NCBI RefSeq assembly: GCF_932526225.1 | Contig: NC_064039.1 | Coordinates: 2,566,001-2,630,000 of the forward strand | Length of the DNA: 64,000 bases | Reading direction: 5' to 3' | Source: Nematostella vectensis | Taxonomy: Eukaryota > Cnidaria > Anthozoa > Actiniaria > Edwardsiidae | Shown here: positions 43,825-53,194 of the stretch, piece after piece | Numbering within the stretch: position 1 is the first letter of the stretch | Layout of the letters: each line of letters begins with the position of its first letter | Program-made: the position numbers and the translations under genes | Notes under the pieces: generated by a model | Databases searched by the model: none | What the model was told of the DNA's origin: nothing | The model's input: the letters and a program-made list of their open reading frames with translations, nothing else

Positions 43825-44860
43825 ATACTTTTTTAAGCGTTCTGTATCTACACCACACGTGATGTTAAGCTAAGGCGAATAATAACCCACAGAGATAACT
43901 GCGGCGCTAAAAGAATACAAAGCATGTGGGGAACATCACACTGGATAGGTACACCCACGTCTAACCTGTTTATGGAAAGCTATTTTTGTTTTAATACAAA
44001 AACAATTATTTTCCTGATGAATAGATATAGGAAATTGTAGTTTTTTTTACGAATAAAATGGTTTTGGTTCAATTCGTTTGAAAATATTCTCACGTAAGCT
44101 TAGGCTTTTCTTTTCTATCAACAAAACGTTGGTTTGAAACAAAGCAAACTAGAGATTGTTTTGAAAGGGTTACGTACAATTTCACAGGTGTTTTCTTAGG
44201 CTTGGAAGAAGGGAAAAACGTGTACCGCAGACAAATATTAAATTATGGACTGATTCCATACAATAATTTCTCCCGCTGAATAGTGCACCTTTTTTTTATA
44301 AAGAACCTTTTTCTGTATAACGAAAATTTAAGAAAAAGTTAAAAACATGGCACAGCCCGGAAACACGTATGTAAACATGTATTCAACGTAAAAATAATGC
44401 TTTTATTACTCAACTTGCCACAAAATATGTTTTCAATGAACAGTTGTTACAACTTGTAGCGACTAAATGTTTGACGTGGCAACGGAAAGTATGGAACGAT
44501 TAATTGCTAGCACGGAGAGAAAGGCGGAAGGATGAGTAGTATCGATTGCCTCATTCAATTATAACCTATAATTAAAGTGGTTTACGGTAATAAGATACGC
44601 ACGATTCTCAAAATCAATTAATTTAAAGTTAAAGCAACTGATTAAATTTAACCATTTTAATTATTTACTCAAACCTCTGTCTAGTTTTTGCACCTAACAA
44701 AACGTCTGCTCTTGATATTAAATAAAACTTAAATAGTCTTAAGGAATTAAATAAAAGAGCAAAACAATCAAGGTAATTGAATTTGTTTTTGTATATTGAA
44801 AAGAAACAATTAACAAGGTAGTGGTCAATTGGCATTCAAATGCATGTCAAGCCATTGGTC

Positions 44861-44867
44861 TATAAAA
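44861..44867 (+). promoter_or_regulatory. TATA box of secreted-peptide gene 2
   Basis: TATAAAA directly after an inverted CCAAT motif (CCATTGG). An untranslated exon follows and ends at 44961 with the donor GTAAGA. The layout mirrors that of peptide gene 1. Confidence 0.75.
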
Positions 44868-45412
44868 GCTTATCAAAAATCACTTGGTTCACAAAAACAT
44901 CTTCCAAGAGGAAATCTAGAAGCAAAAACCAAGTCAACTGTCAAGTATCAGTCCAAAGACGGTAAGAAAATCAGTAGTTTTTAACTTAACTTTAAAATGT
45001 ATCGAAAGCGTTGTGTGATTGTCCAACAAGATAAAAAGCCAGTAGTGTTTTGCGAATTGCATTAAAGGGTATCCTTTGAAAAATATTAAGACCAATACTT
45101 CTAAAACCTAACGATTTCAAATATTTAAGCTAATCTCGGACAGAAACCATAAGAAATTTTAATAGACGTTACAGAAAGTATCCGGGAAAAAAACTTGAGA
45201 CTAAATGACTTTTATCTTGTTACTAAAAAAGAATCTCTACAAAAAGAGAAGTTTGAACAGTATCGTTCAGGTAATTTCTTTTTTCATTCACTTATGTATT
45301 GTTTTGTGTATCAATTTGTTTAATATATTTATGTACGGATTACCTGATAACATTCAAACATTCAAGATGGCATATTCTAAGATGTTGTTTGCCTTTTCTC
45401 ACTAGTATAGCA

Positions 45413-46025
45413 ATGAAAGCCGTGATAGTCATTTGCTTGCTTCTTGTCATTGCTGGATCTTCGAATGCGCAATATGTGTCCACGTTTGGTGACGAGCCGA
45501 TGCCTGAGCAGCCTTTAAACCAGCGACCCAGAGAGTCGGCAAAGAACTACAAGCAACGAGCCCGTTTAGGTAACTAAATATTTCAAAATTAAAACACCGC
45601 GACAATGCGACAGAGAAGAAAAATGACGGCACACTTACTAATGTAAAGATGGATTTCTCATTTTTTAAATATTTTTCCTGACTTTTTCTGCACAACACAC
45701 TTCCATTGAAACCAATTTCAGTTAAAAATTCCTTTTATTTTTGGGAAAAGCTATTTTTATATAATTTAAAATCCTTGTGTTCTACTATTTCTTGGTATAT
45801 AATCAGGGCCGTAGCAGGGGGCGGGGCACTGGGGGCATGTGCACCCAAATAATTATAAGGAAATGACCAGTAGGGTGTGGCTGCCAACTCCCAATATTTT
45901 CTTATTGTTTCTGTATTGTGCCTCTAAATCTTACGTGGCCTGCTACGGCTCTGATAATTGATGTCATTATTTTTAACTTTCCAGAGAAGCTTCTTCCAAG
46001 ACGACTTTGGAAGGATCAATATTAG
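45413..46025 (+). CDS. Small secreted peptide gene 2 (65 residues), paralogue of gene 1
   Basis: Family not recognised. Model: 5'UTR exon about 44890-44961, acceptor CTCACTAG at 45405, coding exons 45413-45569 and 45985-46025. The donor TTTAG|GTAACT is at the same codon phase as in gene 1, and the acceptor is AACTTTCCAG. Residues 1-19 are a signal peptide (MKAVIVICLLLVIAG, then SSNA). The mature N-terminus is QYVSTFGDEPMPEQP; gene 1 has [12 protein letters not shown]. The last exon adds a basic tail, EKLLPRRLWKDQY, with one dibasic site. No cysteines. After cleavage the exposed N-terminal Gln could cyclise to pyroglutamate, as in many cnidarian peptides (inference). It lies antisense inside the ALAS pseudogene. 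Without splicing it would end RLGN after two more codons. Confidence 0.78.
45804..45953. mobile_element. 150-bp MITE in intron 2 of peptide gene 2
   Basis: Inverted ends CAGGGCCGTAGCAGG and CCTGCTACGGCTCTG, with ATAAT on both sides as a possible target duplication. The interior has CCAATATTTTCTTATTGTTT then CTGTATTGTGCC, which matches the unit of the 14795-17502 minisatellite. Confidence 0.9.
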
Positions 46026-46117
46026 TGAGGGGCATAAATTATAGGGGCCTACTAATGAAACTATATATATATATAGAATAGAAATATTGTTGTTTTCGCT
46101 GTGAAACATAGATACAA

Positions 46118-46123
46118 AATAAA
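46118..46123 (+). terminator. Poly(A) signal of secreted-peptide gene 2
   Basis: AATAAA about 93 nt after the TAG of the spliced frame, within a short A/T-rich stretch that has further overlapping copies. Confidence 0.6.
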
Positions 46124-46493
46124 TAAATATGAAATAAATAACTACAAATATAGAAAAAAGGGAATATAAGAAAACCGGGAAAGACTCGAAACTTTAGACG
46201 CCTAGGGCATCTCCACAGTCCTCCACACCTCACCAGGGCTCACCACTATCACCTGTACCCCACCCCCTTCCCCCCCCCATTCCCCATCCTCCCATACCCC
46301 CTCCCCCCCGCCTCCCCCGCCTTTTCCTCCGGGGCCTTACATTACTCACCTGCTCCATAGCTGCGAATGGTGTCCACAAGGGAAGCGGTACTCGCTATGT
46401 ACCCCCCTATCATCCCAAAGGCCTTGCCAAGGGTGCCGCTAATGATGTCCATGTCAGCGAGAAGGCCGTCACGGTCACCCACGCCTCCACCAC

Positions 46494-46915
46494 GATGGCC
46501 GTACAGTCCCACAGCGTGAACCTACATACATCAAGTCATAGGGTTAAATACACCACACACCACCACCATGATGGCCGTACAGTCAAACAACGTGAACCTA
46601 CATACATCAAGCCATAGGGTTAGACACAGCCCACACCACCGCCATGATGGCCGTACAGTCCCACAGCGTGAACCTACATACATCAAGTCATAGGGTTAAA
46701 TACACCACACACCACCACCATGATGGCCGTACAGTCAAACAACGTGAACCTACATACATCAAGCCATAGGGTTAGACACAGCCCACACCACCACCACGAT
46801 GAGTGAGAGCCGTACCGTCCCACAGTACAGCGTGGACCTACATACATCAAGTCATAGGGTTAAATACACCCCATACCAGCACCATGAGTGATGGCCGTAC
46901 GGTCACAAGGGTTTA
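46494..46915. repeat. 76-bp tandem repeat copying the acceptor edge of ALAS piece C
   Basis: Units start at about 46494, 46570, 46646, 46722 and 46798, with a degenerate end piece to about 46915. Two unit types alternate, giving a 152-bp dimer. The first unit spans the real exon start at 46521. On the minus strand each unit repeats TATGTAGGTTCACG, the acceptor plus first codons. The B-type units carry TGA in that frame. Confidence 0.9.
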
Positions 46916-47809
46916 AAAGGTTTACAAAGGTTTAAAATATTGAATTGGAGCGTAGCGCATACCTCATCTACGAAGGTGAGAGCACCCTACTTGTGCGCAA
47001 CATCGCAGAGCTGCTTGACTAGCATGGTTACAAAAACAGTTGAAACCCGTTAAATAAAACACCGCTGGGGCAACCAAAACAGGGTGTCATTTGGACTTTT
47101 TGGTTATTAAAGGAGTTTATCAAGCTGTTATTCTACGCTCTTCCGCACAGTGCCGAGACACAAACGATGTCCTTTTCCATTTACTCAAGCTAGTAATTGA
47201 GAAAATTTCTATAAAAAATCGTCAATTATCAAAATTTATTTATTGATGTTTAAAGCTATCTTGCAAATAAACCGTAATTTCAGATAAAGGAATACAAAAA
47301 GGAGTGGTTGATTGACATTCTAACGTTGAACTTTTGAAGCGGCCTCCTTATAGTAGGGTCTCATTGCAACCACTTTTGTTAGTGGCAGCTCTGATTAAAG
47401 CCACGTTTCGAATTTTTTAGGATTGTCATCGTGATCAAAGTATGATCATAACAAACATCATAATAATCAGCAATACTATCATCATTATCAAAATCATCAT
47501 CATAATTCACTAATACTGGCATCATCATCATTATCATCAGCATACCTGGCATCATCTTGCCAAGGGTAGTCAACGTAGTGTCGTTAGCCACATAGCAGGA
47601 TGTGAAGAGCAGGCCACTTTCATTCTGATGGAGCCAGGCAAGTTGAGCCTCTAGCTGCCCGTGATACTGGTCCCGGAAATATTCCGCGTACCACCAGCAC
47701 CAACACCGTGTTCATTGATGGTCTCTATGAAGAAACCGTAAATGCCATGGTATTAGCCATAGCCACACCCATAAATGTGTACGCCTCACCCTCTCACTTT
47801 GACACTCTT

Positions 47810-47988
47810 GAGGGAGGGAGGGAGGGAGGGAGGGAGGGAGGGAGGGAGGGAGGGAGGGAGGGAGGGAGGGAGGGAGGGAGGGAGGGAGGGAGGGAGGGAG
47901 GGAGGGAGGGAGGGAGGGAGGGAGGGAGGGAGGGAGGGAGGGAGGGAGGGAGGGAGGGAGGGAGGGAGGGAGGGAGGGAGGGAGGGAG
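47810..47988. repeat. (GGGA)n microsatellite, about 45 copies
   Basis: A perfect AGGG tetranucleotide run next to the 5'-most recognisable ALAS piece. The long open frames on both strands here are artefacts. Confidence 0.98.
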
Positions 47989-49113
47989 TACCCTGTTCGT
48001 GGTGAACAACGCCCTCACAAACGGGCAATTTTTGTTCGCTGTGGAGAGAAAACATTTTGTAGTCAGACTTTTTTCAACATAACAAAACAGAAATCAAATA
48101 CGGGAAAATTGACTTCTGCAAGACGCGTTAAAGATACAATGGCGGTAAGATTCGAGTAAATACGCTACGGATATTATGTACCAGATTCTGGCTATGACCA
48201 TATAAAGCTCTTCCGCCTTCCGGGTCATCAGACTGCCAGGAAGAGCAGGACTTTCTATTTTTCTGGGGGGGGGGGGGTGCGAAATTCGAAAAAGTGGACC
48301 TAATTTTTCCTGGGGGAGGGGGGGGAGGTAATTCTTTGATAAAAATCTAACCACCTCCGAAAGAACAAAAAATGATTTTTTATGCCTTTTCAGTATCTTT
48401 TCTTGACGTTTATTGTCGGATTCGGCTATATACCAGAGTGATCTAGCTTACGCTTTATAGTTTTGTCTACAATTAGCACGTCTATTGAGAACCAAAAGTG
48501 GATTTTCGGCCGTTGTGGGGGGGGGGGGGGGGGGGGGGGGTGGGGGGTGGGGCCCTGGTTACGGTCCTGAAAAGACTCTTTGGCAAGTTATCTATTACCT
48601 AGAGTCGCGTAAATCACGGAAGTTAGCGTGTTTATGGTGACTGCAGGGCGGAAGGAACAGGGTTTGTTAGGCTAGATAGTAAGGACACATCTCATTCAAT
48701 TTATAGAGGAGTTCGTGGTTTTATTATCAGAATTTAGTACAACAAAAACTTGTCCCTCCTGCTCTTGCGACTGCAAAAAGAGAAAACAGTTTCTTGCCCT
48801 TTATACATAGCACACAATTAGCTTTTGAACTATTTTTGAAATAAACAAAAAATAGACAAAAAATAGACAAGTGGTCGACAGAGTGTCCTGGGAGTCTAAA
48901 ATGCCTGCTCGACTTTGCTGACGCGACAAATTCAATTCAGCTTGAAGTATTGTTAGATCTATGTGACCTACCAACAGTCACTGGATCTGTTACAGGCCGC
49001 CTATCCGGCCATTATCCATCCCCCATTTTGAAATTCTGGACCCACCCCTGCTATAACAAGTTGGCGGCGCTATTTCAATGCAAAAGCTCTCGTTGTTCAC
49101 TTTGTGTGCTTTG
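47989..49113. other. Intergenic stretch without a recognised gene
   Basis: Contains poly-G runs near 48265-48277 and 48518-48540. No coding sequence recognised; the small open frames lack known motifs. Confidence 0.5.
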
Positions 49114-50124
49114 TCATATCGTATTTAATAAACCACACGCTTTTACTTGACGCCAAAACCTCTTTTGAATGTACTCATACAACTTAATGTCAGCAGAATT
49201 CATTTTTCTGATAACCTGAATCGTCTTTTTAGAGATTTTGGATTCGTTATAAAATCTGTTCACTTTCTTTGCTTGCAAGTTATCAACCACAGAAACAAAC
49301 TCGGGCAGTCGTTTGTTCAGCACTCGTAGATATAAACTAAAGTGTTCTAGTAACCCAACAGAAGCGTAGTAACGACTTATATTATGTTTAGCTTTGCTTA
49401 AAGCCTTATTGCTCCCACTTCGGCAAAAGGAGTGCTTTCCACAGAAGAATCTTGTCATGAGGTTAGACTCGCAGCCCGGGTGCTGCTTCGCAAGACATTC
49501 CTCAAGAGTTTCGTTGATAAATCCACTCTTTTTCATCTTGCGTATTCGGTTTAGCGGTCTCTCCTGGCTACGATGCAAATAGAAATAATGTGAGATCACT
49601 CTCCTGACAGGATCCCTAACTTGGTTGATGTACGTATGAGAATAGTGCAGACGCTTTAACCTTGATCGAAAATAAAAATGCGCAATGAACACGAATCGTG
49701 TGTGGTTCGTTTGCGTTAGCGCGCGTCGCGCGTGACGCGTGAGGAGGTTCGGGTACAGAGGCTTGCGTCTCTTATCGTACCAGTCTTCTGTTGTGGCGAA
49801 ATCCATCGCGAAATTCATCGAATGTTTAACCGAGTTAATAATACAGGTCATACTTGTGCTTCCTGTTTTGAAAATCCTGTTGTAAAGGAGCACGGTGGGG
49901 TGTATCGCTGTGCATTCTGGCGCGTCCTTAAAGGTCAGGATTGTGCGTTTAGTCTTCGTAGAGTGGAAGTCCTGTCCTCTTCGTGTGCGACGGCCTATCT
50001 GCATTTGGCCGTGTTGTTTCAAATCAAAAGGGACCAGAATCGGATTAAATACGGTAAAGCACCATACGATGATCCAGATAACAAGAACGACTAGCAAGTG
50101 CGACTCTTTCACTATGGCCATCAT
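49114..50124 (-). CDS. 2-O-sulfotransferase-like Golgi enzyme (heparan sulfate / uronyl 2-O-sulfotransferase family), intronless, 336 residues
   Basis: Expected to move sulfate from PAPS to uronic acid residues of glycosaminoglycans in the Golgi. I start at the tandem MM of 50124; the frame extends 23 residues upstream to 50193. Residues 8-27 form a signal-anchor (LLVVLVIWIIVWCFTVFN), giving type II topology. The 5'-phosphosulfate loop is NRIFKTGSTSM at about 82-92, with the usual PKT replaced by FKT. A candidate catalytic His lies in FIAHFYF (about 149). The 3'-phosphate site is INQVRDPVRRVISHY (about 166-180). The family Cys pattern FFCGKHSFC is present. It resembles HS2ST and UST about equally by eye, so the substrate is uncertain. 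No frame damage. A single exon could mean a retrocopy origin or lineage-specific intron loss. Confidence 0.85.
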   Translation of the reverse strand: MMAIVKESHLLVVLVIWIIVWCFTVFNPILVPFDLKQHGQMQIGRRTRRGQDFHSTKTKRTILTFKDAPECTAIHPTVLLYNRIFKTGSTSMTCIINSVKHSMNFAMDFATTEDWYDKRRKPLYPNLLTRHARRALTQTNHTRFVFIAHFYFRSRLKRLHYSHTYINQVRDPVRRVISHYFYLHRSQERPLNRIRKMKKSGFINETLEECLAKQHPGCESNLMTRFFCGKHSFCRSGSNKALSKAKHNISRYYASVGLLEHFSLYLRVLNKRLPEFVSVVDNLQAKKVNRFYNESKISKKTIQVIRKMNSADIKLYEYIQKRFWRQVKACGLLNTI

Positions 50125-50199
50125 GGGTCTACAAGGGAAAAATAAATGATAGGCAAAAAGAAAACATAGACGGAAAAGACAAAAACAAAGCAAAAATTG

Positions 50200-51873
50200 G
50201 GGTGGCTCGGTTCACTGACATAATAGTCGCTCGATTTTGTCACTGACACTAAGGACGGCGGCGCTGGTGTTTGCTGAATATGGGTAGAATAGCGTTATTT
50301 TCAGCATGTTTTTTTCAGTAAAACATTTGAGAAAAAATCCTATGTTCCAGAGAGTCGAACATATATATTTTGTATCCATATTATTAATTTCAAGCTCTAT
50401 GAATAGAAGATGGTCACAAGAATAATATCTATTTAGGCGGTAGTCTAGATTGCAGATTGTCGTGCCTTCGGCATTCGTTCGTCGCGCGTTCGAGTTCTCG
50501 GCGGTTTTCGAGAAGCTCTGAAACCCAGGATGTGACTCCGACTGCTAGGGGCTGCGAAGGAGACTAAAGCGCTTGAACTCAAAATGATTTGGCCAGAGTA
50601 GACTTGAACAGACCCTCAAAATATCTGTGTTTACGTACGTAACAGTATACCTGTTTATTACTTCCCCAGAAAACGCGTACCATGAAATCTTAATGGATAC
50701 ACAGCTTTATAACCAGACATCGGATTTTTGTCATAACTGAAAGAGGTTCGAGTTCCTTTACTCGCTGCAATCCAAAATCGATATCGAAATACGACTGTTT
50801 TAAAGATTCTAACCTTTGGGTGTCCGTTCCGTTGGATAAGAGCCCCACAAATAGTCTACAACCCACCTCGGTGTGATCCGGAGATGGCGACTTTAATAAA
50901 GGAGGGTTTGTAGCGCTTTGATCCGCCAATTAACCTTAGTATCAAGTTTTTGGTTCTGCGTCACGTCCTTATGCACAAGGGCTATAGGATAAGATTGAAA
51001 AAAAAATAATTGTCAATGCAAAATTTCGTAAAAAAAAAACAAAAAACAAGCAGGAACTCTAAAAGGCACTAATTTACGTGCTAAGGAAACCTCCTTAAGA
51101 TAAAATCAAAACAAGAATTTTTTAATAAAGTGTGATCTGAAAAATAATAGTAATCCCCTAAAACTGATATAAGGCTATCATTTTCTAAAGAAGTTGCTTC
51201 CATTTGTCTAAGCTGATGTATCCAATAAATCTAATAAAAAAAGAGAATGGCGTGTGGGTATGTGCGGTTCCAATTTTTAAACTTTGAACAGAAAAAAAAA
51301 CCGAGTACTTCTGGATCATTTTTCAAAGTCCCTGTGCGCACGGGAGGCCCGTATATAAAACACAGCTTTAGAGAACACTATCTTTTTGCTCTGTCGCTAC
51401 GGTGGCGTGCAGAAAACTTGACATTGAAACACACTTCTCGCTTCGCTAAATTGACAGTGGATTACAAAACGAAACTGTCCCGGAACAATTTAAAATCCTC
51501 CCGGCGATAATCTGTCTTGGGGTTTATTTATTAAGATGGATGACAATCTTGAATTATTTTTGGAGTGACAAAATCATAATCCTACCTTTGCTTTGGAAAG
51601 AACTCCCGATAGATAAGGTATTTCATAAAGAAATGCCAGTCCAATACTCGCAAATATAGCGCCTTTAGAACCTGATCATTTGTTAATGATGCACTTGACT
51701 TTGACAGGTAGTGTTATGGTCTTCATTGATCTGCGCACAGTACCCGCAGATTTAATAAATAATAAAAGAAAATCCGTTTATTTAGCCACGTGATCTCAGA
51801 GTAGGAGGCTAGCCTGCCAGCTAATGTTGTGTGACCGACGAGGCTAGAGATGAAGCTAAAAGAAATGGGCGGT

Positions 51874-51904
<31 letters not shown>

Positions 51905-52162
51905 GGCACTCCCCTGGGTACGGGCCTGTGAGTGAAAAGATAGGAAGGGGTTGGGGGTTATTTTCTATAGGCCCAAGAAAAATTCTGACGATGTTAACTT
52001 GACTTTTTATTGCCATAAATACGGACTGCTGTTTAACATTGGTAGTCCGAGCGTTGGCAGAGGCTACTAGCCGAGTAGAATTATTTTAAAACAATTAAAA
52101 TTATTCCAGTCAAAATTTGAAATCGCTGTGCTGTATGTGATGCGGTTGTACCATTTCTTATC
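50200..52162. other. Intergenic stretch without a recognised gene
   Basis: AT-rich sequence with a (GT)n-(G)n tract at 51872-51906. The open frame at 51247-51510 has no recognisable domain and is probably chance. Confidence 0.45.
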
Positions 52163-52342
52163 ATGTTGCGGCGAAGCTCTCTGGACTGCAGAACTATTCA
52201 CTTATTTTACGGAGTTTTATTTCAACTTCTAGGTTTTGGGATGTTGCTATGTGGTGTGTGGTCTCCCATTTTACCACAGGCTAATTTATCAGGTATCTCT
52301 TGTGCAAACGAAACGGACCCTGGATCCAGTCCGTATTCGTGA
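52163..52342 (+). CDS. Short open frame with one hydrophobic segment (59 residues), possible first exon
   Basis: Begins MLRRSSLDC, then a hydrophobic stretch (FYGVLFQLLGFGMLLCGVW) like a signal-anchor, then a short polar tail to a TGA. A usable donor (CAG|GTATCT) follows the ANLS codons near 52292. It may therefore be the first coding exon of an unrecognised spliced gene rather than a complete protein. No homologue recognised. Confidence 0.3.
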   Translation: MLRRSSLDCRTIHLFYGVLFQLLGFGMLLCGVWSPILPQANLSGISCANETDPGSSPYS

Positions 52343-53194
52343 TCCTAGACACGCAGCATCTCTTGCCACCAGCAAGGAAAACTGGTAAAACCTGTTTTCT
52401 TGTCTTTTGAACAGGTGAAAAGAAAAGGCTTTGGTTACTACAAAACAATAACTGATGTGGCGAGTAAATTAAGACTGGCATTTTTTCTCATGAGACAAAT
52501 CTCTTAGATCTTTAAGTTCAATCATATGGGTCTCGTGGTACTTGGATAGATCAGATATCTTCCTGTCTTTGCAACAGTGCGAAGCTGTGATGAGCGAAGT
52601 TGGATGAGCTGAGCCGGCTGAATCAAAGAAATCAAAGATACATGAACTGTGAGGTATGAGAAGCCGGACGTTAACCGCGCTGAGAGATTGCGCAGTTTAC
52701 ATTTGATAAATTATCAAAGTTGCATTTACTGCTCAGTTTCAGACTTCTAATAGACTCGCTCTATATTTTGCAAATCAGGATTGGAAGAAAATCGCATGGG
52801 TTTCCATTACAATCCTGGAATACTTCCTACAGCCTCATTAGAGCAGATGAATGAATCAATGCAAAATTAGATTGATGACTCGCAATTCGCACATTATCCA
52901 CAGCTGCTTTTATGGAGCATCATCATTCTAATGAATGTCATCTTATTCGATGTCATTCACTATGATAGGAATGCCTCTGAGGGAAAAGAAATGCTACAAA
53001 AGAGAGTCACATTCTTTTGTTGCAGTCACCAGAGTTCATGCTGCAACCCCCCCCCCCTCCCCTCTCCTTGAAAACAATCCTGGAACCGCCCTAGGCTTTA
53101 AAGGGGCGTATTGAGGCTTTTACTTTTGTGAATGTAAGAGTAAAGGTGCCCTTACTGAAGTGTTCGCGTTTTCTTTAGGCATACGCTGTTCACG

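Larger units (their letters stand above)
42350..47740 (-). pseudogene. Broken 5-aminolevulinate synthase (ALAS) gene
   Basis: ALAS makes 5-aminolevulinate from glycine and succinyl-CoA in mitochondria. Four exon-like pieces are recognisable. Piece A, 47740-47546: ETINEHGVGAGGTRNISGT, then a 1-base frameshift near 47665, then ESGLLFTSCYVANDTTL. Piece B, about 47020-46963: LCDVAHK, a TAG at 46989-46987 where the family has Tyr, then GALTFVDE. Piece C, 46521-46350: intact, with [11 protein letters not shown] and the PLP-lysine motif SGTLGKAFG. Piece D, 42485-42350: NDLMSKH joined by an internal deletion and frameshift to EERLRIAPTPMHTEPMMEHF. Splice sites around B, C and D still look good. The exon between C and D and the N-terminus were not found. 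A peptide gene lies antisense between C and D. The stop and two frameshifts make this a pseudogene unless the assembly is wrong. Confidence 0.88.

Noticed and set aside
47708-48082. Open frames with long GREGGREG or PPSLPPSL repeats
   Set aside because: They are translations of the (GGGA)n microsatellite.
49732-50149. Plus-strand open frames of 84-120 residues
   Set aside because: They are antisense shadows of the sulfotransferase gene.
50440-50530. tRNA-like segment with a GTTCGAGTTC motif
   Set aside because: No matching A box, acceptor stem or cloverleaf could be built.
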